Position numbers and translations under genes: made by a program. Positions 32,401-44,400 of a stretch of DNA of 64,000 bases are shown here, in pieces. The notes beneath the pieces are model-generated. The model did not search any database. It was not told the DNA's origin and was given only the letters and a program-made list of their open reading frames with translations. Origin of the DNA: Chlamydomonas sphaeroides (lineage: Eukaryota; Chlorophyta; Chlorophyceae; Chlamydomonadales; Chlamydomonadaceae); contig BDDC01000090.1 of assembly GCA_001662425.1 (NCBI GenBank), forward strand, positions 4,963 through 68,962. Direction: 5' to 3'. How positions within the stretch are numbered: the stretch's first letter is position 1; each line of letters begins with the position of its first letter.

Positions 32401-35400
32401 GCCGCCACGAAGCGCCGCCGGGTCTCTGGACCCCTCCTTGGACTCTGCCACGGGCCCAGCAACGGAGTCGCCACCGCCGCCGCCGCCACCGCGGGCTTTT
32501 ATCTTTGCCGCCAGCTGCGACGGCAGCCGCAGCCGCAGCTCCTCGTCCTCGGGCTCGTTCTCCGCCTCCGTCGCCTCCCGCCGCCGCTGCCGCTGCCGCC
32601 GCTGCCGCAGCTCCAGCAGGCGGCCGCACTCCGCCAGCATACAGGTGAGGCAGTCCAGAGCGCCGCCGCGCGTGAGCCGCTCCACCGCGCCAGCGGCGGC
32701 GGCGGCGCCGGCGTCGTCCGGCGGCAGGTCCGGCGACGGCGGCGGCGGCGGCCCCATGGCTATGTTGCCCAGGGCCACCGCCACGTAGGCGCGGACCTAG
32801 GTTGGTCGGGGAGGGACGGGGAGGGGCGGAGACCGGGGCAGGCACGGGGATCAGGGGGTTGGGAGACGGCGCCGTGCGTGATGCCGGTGCTCGCTGCAGG
32901 CGGGGGAGTCGCCCAGCGGCAGGGGCGCCCCTCTGCCCGCGCGCTCACCTGCATGCCCCTGAGCCGCAGCGCCGCCACTAGCGCCTCCACCAGCCCCGGC
33001 GCGCGCGCCATGGCGCCGCAGCCCTGCCAGCCGCCCGCGCTGCTGAGCGTGCTGAGCAGCATTGCGGCGGCGCCGCACACGTCGTCGTGCGGGGAGGCCA
33101 GCAGCTTGACCTGGCGAGAGGGGCGCAGGTAGGCAGAGGTGGGCCGCGAGCAGCGGCACGGCAACAGCAGCTGTGGGTGCCGACTGCGGCCGCGGCCCTC
33201 ACCGCTGTGTCCAGGAGGCCGGGCAGCTGCAGCAGAGCCGCGGCGCCGCCCGGCTCGGCGGCCATGTGGGCCAGAGCGCCCACCGCCTGGCAAGAGGAGG
33301 GCGGCGGGGGCGGGCGAGCGAGCGGGGAAGGCGGGCATCGGTCAAGTGCGGCGGGAGCAGCCGGCGAGGGGCGTGCGACCAGCGCGGCGCAGCAGCCCCT
33401 GCAGGTCCGCGTCCTTCCGGCCGTCCTCACCTGCAGCCCCAGCGTCAGCCGCAGGTCTCCCTGCACTCCCACCATGGCCAGAGCCGCGGTGCGAGCCTGA
33501 GGCGGGCACACGGCGGGCGAGAGGCCCAGGCTTAGCGCACCACCGTTGCTTCGGCGGCAAGGAACCGAGAGCCCCAGGCGTCCAAGCTGTCTCTGCGGCC
33601 TCTCCCTTGCCCGCAAGCCTCCGCCACGTCGTTCCCATCCGCTGCCTCCCATGCACCACCCTCCGCGCACCAGGTCCGCCGGGTCGACGTCCTTGCCGCC
33701 GCCCCGCTGCCTGCCGCCCATGCCGCCTCCCGGACCGCCGCCAGGGCCCCCGTGCCGCTCCATGCCTCCGCCCATGCCGCCACCCGGCGTGCCCAGGCCA
33801 CCGCGGGCGGGCCGGCTGCCCGGCGCCACCGCCGCCACGCCCTGCGCCCCCTGGCCACCGGCCTGGCCGGGCGGCAAGGGCGGCGGCAGCGCCAGCGGGG
33901 CCAGGTCCAGCAGCACCCCCGGGAGGCCGTTGTCGGGCGAGAGCAGCTCCGGCATGATGCCGGGACACACGCCACCCTGCGGCAGCACGGGGGGCAGGGG
34001 ATGGCGCGTCATTTGCAAGAGGTCGAGGTGAGCACGTGAGCACACCGTTGACAGGGGCTCCTCACGGCTCCCCGTACAGCCGTGACGCGCAAGACGCAGC
34101 CCAGTACCGGTACTTCTGCCGGCTGGCCGGTCCGACATGCCGAGCGAGCCTGCGGCGCCCGCCAGACCGCCTCCCCTCCCGCGGCCCACCTGCACCACCA
34201 GCTGCCCCAGGCTGGCAGCGGCAAACACGCGCGCGCTGGCGAACCTCGCCCGGGTGCCTCCGCGCAGCCCCCTCCGCACCAGCACCAGCATCACGCGCTG
34301 GGCGGCGGCATCGGAGCGGACCTGCGGCAGCAGGGACGTTGGTTGGTGCCGTTACTGTGACGCACTCTCGCTGGCAGGGGCACGCAATGCCAGATGAGGC
34401 CACGGGAGCCGCCTGGCTACCGGCTCCAGCAGCGGGCCAGCGCTGCCCAACCCACCCCACCTGATGCGCCCAGGCCCGGCACAGCGGGTTGGACACGAGC
34501 GCCCACACCGCCGCCGCCGCCTGCCCCGCTGCCACCTCCAGCGCGCTCGGCGGCGCGCCGCTGCCGGGCACCGCCGCTACGGTGCCGTACGGCAGCGGCT
34601 GCAGCGTGGGCAGCACCAGTAGCTTGGCCAGGCTCTGGCAGCTGGGGGCGGCGTACTCGGAGAAGCGGCCTGCGGGCGGGGACGGTAGAGAAGGGCGGAG
34701 ATTGGTATGTGGGTTTGAGGAGCCAGGGACACGTGGGCTTGGTGCTGCAAGGGCGAAGCAGCGCGAGACACAGCTTGGGGCGGCGCGAGGCGGCTCCCTC
34801 ACCCACGACGCCCAGCACGGCGAGCTGTCCCACCACCCCAGCGGCGGCGCCCGCCACGTCTGCGCCCATGCCGGCGTTGCCCGGGTCGGCTGCCCGGTGC
34901 GGCGGGGCAAGGAAGGGACAGGCAGGGGAGGGAGGTAAGCAGCAGCAGTCGGGGGAGCACGTCAGACACGTCCCCACCTTGCCCCCATTCCCCGCCCGCT
35001 CAGCCGCCCAACATGGGCCCCATCCCCTGATCCCATCGCGCCTCACCCGCCACCTCCTGCGCGCTGTGGAAGTCCACCCACGCCAGCAAGTCCATGACGT
35101 GGTCCACGAGGTGGGCCAGGCGGGCGGGCGAGCCGGGCGCGCCGGGGCCGGGGGCGGGCGGCCCCGAGGCGCCAGGCAGCAGCAGCATGCCGGGCGGCGG
35201 CGCCGCCAGGGAGTTGGCCGCGGTGGCGGCGCGCGAGGTGCCCGAGCCGGAAGCAGCGGAGCCTCCGGCGAGCGCGGCGGCGGCGGCCGCGGCGGCGCTT
35301 GTTGAGGACTTGACGGGGCGGCCCTGTGGGCGGCGCGGGAGGAGTTAGTGATGCACCGGGCGGGCAGGCGGGCTTACAGACGCCCGTGAACCCGGGCTTC

Positions 35401-38400
35401 TTCTGCTTTTCCCGCCTACAGACGAAGCTCCCAATGCGGTCCGCCACCAGGGCTTGGCGGCCCGCCAGTCCGGCTCGGGGGTCCGGCCCCGCCCTCACCT
35501 GCAGGCCCGCTAGCGCCCTGTGCCCCGCAGCCACCAGCAGCTGCTTGAGCCCCTCCAGCACCGCCACGGCGGCGCAGCGCACCCGCCGGCTGCGCAGCGG
35601 CGCCAGCGGGTCGGCCTGCGCGGCGCAGCGCGAGGGCCCTGGCAGCGCCAGCACCAGCCCCGTCAGCACCGGCATGGCGTCGTGCAGCGACAGGCTGGCC
35701 TGCGGGGCGGGGGCCAACACGAACGTTACCATCGCAGGTGAGCTGGCTGCGGGCAAGGCCAGCACGTACACCGGGACAGGCCATGGCCTACCCAGCGCTA
35801 CACAGCACTGGGCCCCGGTGCCCCGCCGCGCAGGGCGGAGCGGCGGCAGTGTCGGATCTCACACGGCATGAGGAGCCAGCAAGCCGCCGGCTGCGGCCCA
35901 GAACAACCTGACGAATGCGCGGGCAAGGCAGGCACGTGCGCCGAGGCCCTGCGCCCCACAGCGCCCAGTCCCACCTTGGCGAGCACGGGGTGGCTGCAGC
36001 AGTTGGCGAGCAGCACGCACACGAACAGCCGCAGCCGGCTGCTCACGCGCGGCACAGCCACCCACTCGCCGCCCGCGGCCGCGGGCCCCGGCCCGGGGCC
36101 GAGCGTCCACGCGCCACCGGCCGACGCGCCGGCTGCGGGCGCTGCGGGCGGCAGCTGCTGCGCCAAGCTGCGCGCCAGCGCCCACAGCGGCAGCAGCAGC
36201 AGCTCCTGCTCCGCAACCATGGCCTCCAGGCCGCAGCGGTCGGCGGACAGGTTGGCCAGGGCCGAGGCGGCCAGCAGCTGTTGGGTCGGAGGGCGGAGGG
36301 ATCCGAGCCCCGACAGGGAGGTGTCAGGAGAGGGCTGGCGGAGAGCCGTGCGGGTATGTGCTGGCGTCAACCCGCACGGTCCAACGCACCTGGACAGCTT
36401 GCGCGCGAGGCGAGGTCGCCGCCTCGGCAGCAGCAGCAGCTGGCAGCGGCTGTGACGCCCCGGCTGTGCCGGGCGGCGGCGCGCCGCCTGCGCTGCCCGC
36501 AGGCGGCGCGGCGGTGAGCGCCTTCACCAGGCAGGGCACTGTGGCCGGGTCGGCCGACAGCTCCTGGCGGCCTCGCTCGCTGCCGGCCAGGTTGCGGACC
36601 GCGGCTGCGGGGGCGGCGGCACGTACATGTGGGTGTGTAGCGGGGCGGTCGAGGACAAAAAGAGGGCACACGCCGACCGAAGATGGCCAAAGGGAAGCCA
36701 GGACGTAGCCCCAGCCCCAGCCGCAACCCCAAGGGCGCCTCACCCAGCAGCGGCTCCGTGGAGGCGCTGTCGGGGTCCAGCCGGCTCTCCCGCAGCTGCC
36801 GCACCAGCTCGCGGCCCACGCCGCGCACGCCCGCGATGACCGCCGACGTGGCGTTGTGGCCCGCCAGGTTGCCCACCAGGCCCGCGGCGTAGAGCTGGAT
36901 GTCCAGCGCACGAATCTGTGTGGGGACGCGGGGGAGGAGGGCAGAGGGCGCAGGCGACATCCGTACGAGACATCTCGTCGAGCATGGACGTGCGGGCTTG
37001 GCACGTCGCTACGGTGAGCTGGGGCCGGCCGCATGTACCGAGGACCCCGAGCTCAGCGCTGCAAGGCGCCGAGCCCTACGGCCACCATGCCCTCAGCCCC
37101 TCGCGGCCGCCCACCTTGAGCGCGCCCAGCAGCGCCGGCTGCAGCGCCTTGAGGCTGGCGAAGCGCGCCGCCACTGCCGCGGAGCGCGACAGCGAGGCCA
37201 CCGCCGCCACCGCCCACAGCAGCTGCTGCGTGGCCGCATCCAGCGCCGCTATGTCGGGCAGCTCGCCGCTGCTGCCGCCCAGGCCGCCGCCGCCGCCGCG
37301 GACCGGCGGCCCGCCGGGGCCGCCGCCGCCGCCCGAGCTGCCGCCGCCGGCGCGGAGCAGCGTGTCAGCTGCGGAGGCCATGCAGTCGAGCAGCGCCGCC
37401 GCCAGGCCCTCCACGGCCGCCAGCGCCGACGCGGCGCCGCCGTCGAGCCGCTGCACCAGCGCCGCCACCACGCCGACGGCCTGTGGGGCCGGGAGGGGAC
37501 CACGGCATGCATGCGGCAATGGCTGCCGTACGGGAGGCACACCACGGGTGGGGTGCCGCATGCAGACAAGTGCAGAAGAGGCTACAAGCAAGCCGCCTCC
37601 AGGTCGTCCGTCCCATCAGGCCCAGCTGCCTGCGCCTGCAACGACCCCACGCGCCTGTACACGCGCCGTGGGGTCGGACCCGGCGTGTCCCGAGCTGACT
37701 CCGCCGCCGCCACCGCCTCCTCCTCCGCCACCACCGCCCGCGTGGCCCGTGCCAGCGCTACCGTGGCCTCCGCGCATGATGCCGACCAGGGAACGCGGCA
37801 CGGTGCAGGCGGCGATGGCGGCGGCCCCTCCAGGTGTGTTGACCAGGGCCCACAGCGCCGCCAGGGCCAGGCTCGTCATGCGGCGGCCGCCCTCGCGGAG
37901 CAGCGAGTCCAGCGCACTGCGCCAGTCAGGGGGGCCACGGCACAAGGGGCGGGTAGTACGGTATGAGCTTGGCAGTGGCACCGTCAGGGGGTCTGGGCGG
38001 GCGACGCGGCGATGGATTAGAGGGGCAGCAAGGCAAACAGGGGGGACTGTCATGAGCTCCGTGTCGCCATGCTGCCGGCAGGAGAGAGTAGGGCACAGCG
38101 GAGGTGCCACACTGTGTCCAGGCCTAGCAGCCGAGGCCTAGCCAGGCCCCGGGCCCCGCAGGAGATCCGCACCTGAGCAGGCTGCCGCTGCCGGAGCCTG
38201 GCGGCGGCACCAGCGGCCGCGCCGTGTGGGGCGCCAGCGCCACCACCAGCGAGGCGGCGGCGGCGCGCACGTCGGGCACCCCGCCCGGCGCGGCCGTGAG
38301 CAGCGAGCCGCTGCTGGCGAGCGACAGCGAGCTCTTGTCGGCGGTACCTGGGGAGGGGCAGGCAGGCGTGGGGCCGGGGGCCGGCAAGGAAAGTGAGGAC

Positions 38401-41400
38401 ACAGAAGGCGTGTAGAGGAAGTGGCGGAGGAAGTGGAGGAGAGGGCAACGTCGATTCCTCATGGATCCCACACAGCAGGCCAGCCCGGCCCTCACCCGGC
38501 GCTGTGCTGGCGGTGCTGCCTGCCGTGTTGAGGCGCTGCGAGGGGCCGCCGACGTGGTGCCCGCCGCCGTGCCCATGCCCATGGCCGTGCCCATGGCCGC
38601 CATGCCCCAGGCCCCCGCCGCCCGTGTCCAGGCTGCGACGCAGCTCGGCGCCTGCACCCGCACCGCCGGCGCCGCTGCTGTGGCTGTGGCTGCGGGCGGG
38701 CCCTTGGCCGACGCTGTGGCTGCCGGCAGGGTGCTGGCTGCCGCCGTGGTGGCTGGAGGGGTGGCTGCCGCCGCCGCCGCCACCGCCGCCGCCGTTCTGC
38801 GCGGCCTGCGCCTCCAGCAGCGCGCGCATCGTGACGGCGGCGTCCTCCTCCAGCAGGCAGTCCAGCGCCTCCGCCAGCCGCGGGTGGTTGGCCAGGCGGG
38901 ACTGGGGCGGTGGCATGGGAGGACGGCGCAGGCGCAGGGGCAGCAAGGGCGGAGTGTGGGCAAGCAGGGAGGCGGCGCGAGGGGGCAAGCGGATGATGGC
39001 GTGTTTAGAAAAAGGTCACACACACAGTAAGCACGACCCGCGGTGTGTGTGGGCCGCGGCACGCAGCGCAGCCGCCCTCGTCCCCTGCTGGCCTTCGTCC
39101 TCGGCGCACCTGCGTCCATCCGTTGTGCGCCAGCTGGAGCAGCATGTCCAGCGCCGCCACGCTGGCCTCCGCATCCATCGCCAGCCGCCCCTGCAGCTCC
39201 CCCACACCGCCGCCCGCACCCCCGCTGCCGCCGTCCTCGCCGCCCCCGCCGCCGCCGACCGGGCTGCCGCCGCCGTCGCCCGTCGCCGCCGGGCCCTTGC
39301 CGCCGCGCAGCAGCCCGCCGGCGGCCGCCGCCGCGGCGGCGTGCTCGTCGGCGCCGCCGCCGGGGCTGCCGTCGGCGGCGCCGCCGCCCGCCAGCAGTCC
39401 GATGAGGTCCATAAGCCTATCCAGTAGCTGGGGCAGTGTGAGCGCAAGCACGGCGCCCAGCTCGTCAGCCAGGGACACGATGGTGGCGACCAGGGCGGTG
39501 GCGGGGGTGCGCAGGTGGGGGGCCTCCGATGGCGCCATGAGCTTGCAGCACACCTGGGGCCGTCAGGGCGGATGGGGGCAGCGGAGGCAGGGGGCCGTGA
39601 GATTGCAGCACACCAGGAGGCGGGTCAGCGGGAGGGGTACGAGGGTAGCGGGTGGGGGGTGGCGGCGCTTGGCGGCTGCATGAGGCATCAGATCAAGGGA
39701 AAAGTAAAGCGGCAGGCGGCGGGCAGATGGGGGGCCGGCGACGGCCGCTGCAGAGGGCAGGGCGGGGTTCGTGCGACGTGGGGAGGCGGGAGTCAGCGCA
39801 GGACGAGGCGGTGAGCTCGCCGCATAGCTGGGAGGCGCGCAAGATGAGGAGCACGGAGGGGCCCGAGGAATTCGGCCCGAGCTAGGCTAGGTACGTGGAC
39901 CTGCGGGAGGATTACGGCGGAGGCGGCCCACCTGCACCACCCGGCGCAGGAGCCCCATGTGCGGCTGGCTGCTGCCGTACCCGCCGCCGCCCTGACCGGT
40001 GGCGCCACCGCCGGCTCCACCACCGCCGCCGCCGCCGCCGCCGCTGAGGCTGCTGGCGGCGCCGCCGTACGACAGCATGACCACATCGCCCAGGGCCGCG
40101 GGCGGCGGCGGCGGCGGCAGCGGCGGCAGGCTGAAGCCCAGGCGGCTGGGCCGGCCGTTGCGAGCCGAGGTGGGCGGCGGCGGCGGGCGGGCGTCGAGGT
40201 GGTCGATACGCAGCACTGCCGGGAGGATGGACGAGGCAGGGCGGACACCACCAGCCTCGACCGCGGGTCCGCGGCGACGCTGCTCCCCCCCATGCTGTGC
40301 ACCGCAGCATTGGCGACCTCGGGCCCTCCCAGCCCTCCGGTCCTGAATACTGCCACCGCGGCCCCTCACGGCAGCTGCCACAAGCCGGATCCCAACTAAC
40401 GCCCCGCCCCGTCAGCACGCTGCCGCCCCGGCACCCGACCCCCATCCTGCAGCCCACGCACCCTCGGGTGCGCCGCCCGGTGTGCCCGGCGCGGCGCCCG
40501 CCGCCCCGCCCGTGGCCGCCGCCAGCTCCACCATGAGGCCCGGCACCGCCTCCGCCAGGCTCCAGCCCGCCTCGCTGAGCACCGAGGCGGCCCAGCAGCC
40601 CACCAGCCGCTGCAGCGCGCCCAGCGCCGAGCGCCGAATGTCGGATAGCTGCGACGGACGCGCGCGGTCCACTGCCGCGGCTGCGGCGGCCGCCCAGGCC
40701 GTCGGCACAGCGTCTGAAGGAGCAACGCGGGGGGTTGGGCTCAAGATTTGGGGAAGCAAGGGATGGGTTGGGGGAGGTGAGGCGCGAAATGTGAGCTGGG
40801 AACAGGGAAGGGGACTCACCGGCGCCGTTGGCGGAGGAGCGGCGGCGCTGGCGCGTGGGGCTGAAGCCGGCCGCGGGGCTGTCGCGCGCCCCGGCGGCGC
40901 CCGTGGCGACGGAGCCCGAGGCCCACTGCGAGCTGGACTCGCCGCCGGCGCCGCCTTCGCTGCCGTACTGCGAGGGGCATTGCAGCGGGCGGGTGTGTGT
41001 GTGTGTGTGTGCACGCCGTGCGGAGCTGTGTGTCATGCGGCAGCACACGAGAGGCACGATGCAAGGCCCCACTGGGACGCCCGCCGCCACCGCACCCTGC
41101 CGGCAGCCCCGCTCTTGCCTGATGGCCGCTGCCTGGCGACAGCGGCGGCCGCAGCCGAGTGGGGCTACCTGCCATGATGGACATGGTGACTGGGCTGACT
41201 AAGCCGCCGCCGGCGGCGGCGCCGTAGCCCGCCAGCACCCGGCCGCCGCCGCCGCCCACGCCGCCGCCCACGCCTGCGCCGGTGCCGCCGGCGCTGCGCG
41301 CGTGCTGCGCGCGCTCCTCCATTTCCGCCACCGCATGCATCGCATCGATGGCCTCACACAGCACCTCCAGGCAGTGGGGGCTGTCCAGCATCTGGCGGAG

Positions 41401-44400
41401 CGCGTCGGTGTGGCCCTCGCCTCCGTCGGCGCCGGCTTCGCCGCTGGCGTGCGCCGCCACCGCCGCCGCGGCGGCGGCGGCGGCTCCGCCGCCAGCGTCC
41501 ATGCCGCGGCGCGAGCCGCCGCCGCCGGCCAGCCCAGCAGCCCGACCGACGCCGCCGGCGCGGCCGCCGCCGGCGGCGGCTGCTTCGCTGGCGGTGCTGC
41601 TGACGCGCTTGAGGTAGTGCCGGGCGTTGCCGCTGCTGACGCTGGCGTAGATGGAGGACTTGCGGCGCAGCAGGCGCAGCGGCGCGTCCAGGCCGCAGCC
41701 GGGCGCCTCGGCCTCGGCCAGCGAGCACAGCACCGCCAGCAGCGCCGCGAGGCGGGTGGCGGTGACGGCTGGCAGCATGTACCTGCGGGCTCGGTGGGAG
41801 GCATCCTGGTTGGGCGTGCTGCCAGCCATGCCCTGCCCCTGCGCCCTGCATCCTCTCGCCCAGCTGCTGGCCCCAACTCAGGCGCGCCTTCATGTCCGTT
41901 CGCCCGGCACCGGGGACAGCAGCTCAGCACCCGCCACCGGACTCACCCGTCCTCCGCCAGCCCGTCCAGGAGCTCGTGCACCTGCCGTACCACGCCCGAC
42001 ACGAACCCTGGCACCGCCACCAGCTGAGCCCCGACGGCGGCGCTGCGCGCCACCAACAGCTGCAGCGCCACTGCTGCCGCCGCCGCGACGGCGGCGTCGC
42101 CGATTGACAGGTCGTTGGCGACGCCGCTGATGCTACGCAGGCTGCTGTTGAGCAGGCCACCGCTGGCGGCGCCGCGGAGGCTGCTGTTGAGGCTGGCGGC
42201 GCCGGCCGCCGGCGGCGACATCAGCGCGGTGCTGCCGCCGGCGGCGTTGCCGCCGGCGCGGAGGCTGGCGTTGAGCCCGGCGGAAGTGGTGCCGATGGGC
42301 GCCAAGGAGAGCTGCGAGGCGGATCCACCGGTGCCAGCGGCAAATGCGCTGGGCGAACCACGGGAGGCAGGCGGCAGGCGGCCGACTCGGCTGGGGCTGG
42401 GGCTGGATCCCGCTGCGGCTGCGGCGGCTGCGGCCGTGGCGGCGGCGCCAAAGGCGCCTGGCGGCAGCGCGGCACTGGCGGCGGCGGAGGCTGGCGCTGA
42501 GACGGCGGGGTTGATGGCGGCCAGTGAGGCAACGCGCGAGGGCGTGAGGGCGCCGGCGGCGACGACCGAAGGCGGCGGCAGCAGTTCCAGCAGCTCCAAC
42601 AGGCGGCTCAGCAGCTCGGTGAGGGTGGCGCCTGTGGGGGCAGCAGGTGTGCGGCCGGCGCGGTCGATAAGCGAGCCAGCCCCCCGCCTCCACATCCTTA
42701 TGCCAATATTTTCCCCCGCCTCCTGCAATCCCTAACCTGGCCCGGCCGTGCATGTTGGCCGCGTCACCAAACCCAGCTCGTGTTGCGCCGCCGCAACGTT
42801 TGCACGCTCGGGCGCAGGCCCGGACCCTGCGACCCGGGCCCTGGATCGCGGATCTGGCCTCACCCTGCATGCGCTCCGACAGGAACGCCGCGTGCCGCAG
42901 CAGCAGCGCCAGCCACTGCAGCGCGGCCTCCACCACGGGCGGCGGCTGCGAGGGGCTGAGGCAGGCGCCCAGGGCCGGCACCAGCCCCGAGTCGGGCACC
43001 AGCTCGGAGCGCACCGCCGCCTCGCCCAGCTGCGGGGTCAGGCCGCGGGGTAAGGCAGAGGTGGCGTCACAGCGTTGGGGGCACAGCACAGGGGCGCGGC
43101 GCTTGGTTGGCTGAGCGGCAACGACCAGACCCTGGCTGTGATGATCCTCGGTGGCAGCACTCGCACCTCGCGGGGTAGCGTACCCTTACCATGCCGTGTG
43201 CGATCACCGCTCCGAACTGCCCGCCCCCGCTCACCTGCCCCACGAGCGTGCCCAGCATGTGCCCCCCTCCCAAACTAGTGTCGCAGCAGACAGGCCCCTC
43301 CTGCACCCAGCCCCCGCCTGCACCCAGCCCGACCTGCACACAGCCCCCGCCTGCACCCAGCCCGACCTGCACCGGGACCCAGCCCACCTGCTCCGTTAGG
43401 GTGCCCAGCAGCCGCAGCACGCGGACCTTGAGCGCCGCGGCCCACTGCGCCTGCCACGTGGCCGTCGGCGTGCCTGGCTCCCCCGGCGGCGCGATGAGCG
43501 GCGCTGCGGCGGCGGCCACGAGAGAAGGGGTGCTGTTGATGCTGGTTTGGGGCCGCTGCGAGGCCAAGCTCCAAACCCCCACCGCCACCATGTCTAATCC
43601 CATGACGTGACTGCTTAGCAGTAGAGGCCAGCAATGCAGCCTCGACCACGCCCCCACCTTCCTGCCCCACAGCCCTGCCGCTGCCCCCAGCCCAGCTCCT
43701 AGCACCTGCCAAGCCACTCCCCCGATATCAGCCCGCCTGCCGCGTCCCAACGCCCTCTGCCTCACCGTGCCGCCTGTCCCGCAGCACCGCCAGCAGCGTC
43801 CCCAGCAGCGTGGTCTTGCCCACCAGCACTCGGGCCAGCTCCCGGTTGTGGGCCGCAGCGGTGCACAGCGTCAGCGCCGCCTCCACGCCCGCAGCGGCTG
43901 AGTCCGCCAGGGGCTCCACGCCACCGTCGACAGACAGTGCCGTCGACGGCTCGGCCCGGATCCCCAGCGCCGCCGCCGACGGCAGCGCGCCCGAAGGCCC
44001 GGCGGAGCGAAGGCCGCCGCTGCCGGAAACCGGGCCGCCGATTGGCAGTGAGGCCGAGTCGGCGGAGCTCAGGGCGGTCAGCGGCGCTTCGGACCTGTCC
44101 CCACGCGCGGTGAGCAGCACGGAGCCAGATGTGGTGGCGAGAGAGGCAGAGGCGGCGGCGGCGGCTGCGGTGGCGGCGGGGATGAGGCCAATGATGGCGC
44201 CAAGCGCGCCGCGCGTGCCGACGATAACCTGGGTCATCACCTCGTAACTGTACGGCCCGTGCTCCGTGACGGCAGCCAGCAGGGCGGCAACGAAGCAGCG
44301 GCTGGACGTGTCTGGCTGCGCCGCCGCTGGCAGCCCGGTCTGCGCCGCCGCCGGCAGCAACAGCAGCAGAGCCAGCGCTGACAGGACCTCCAGCGGCGGC

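Noticed and set aside
30770..32788. 672-codon plus-strand open frame
   Set aside because: Antisense to the last exon of the giant gene. Its Ala/Gly/Pro/Arg composition is what GC-rich codons give when read backwards, and the sense strand has armadillo-like helices and in-phase splicing.
39790..39900. Possible extra exon in the giant gene (reads LGPNSSGPSVLLILRASQLC after a CTAG acceptor)
   Set aside because: Coding-like and in phase at its 5' end, but no convincing donor follows, and the flanking exons (39932 and 39553) already join in phase without it.
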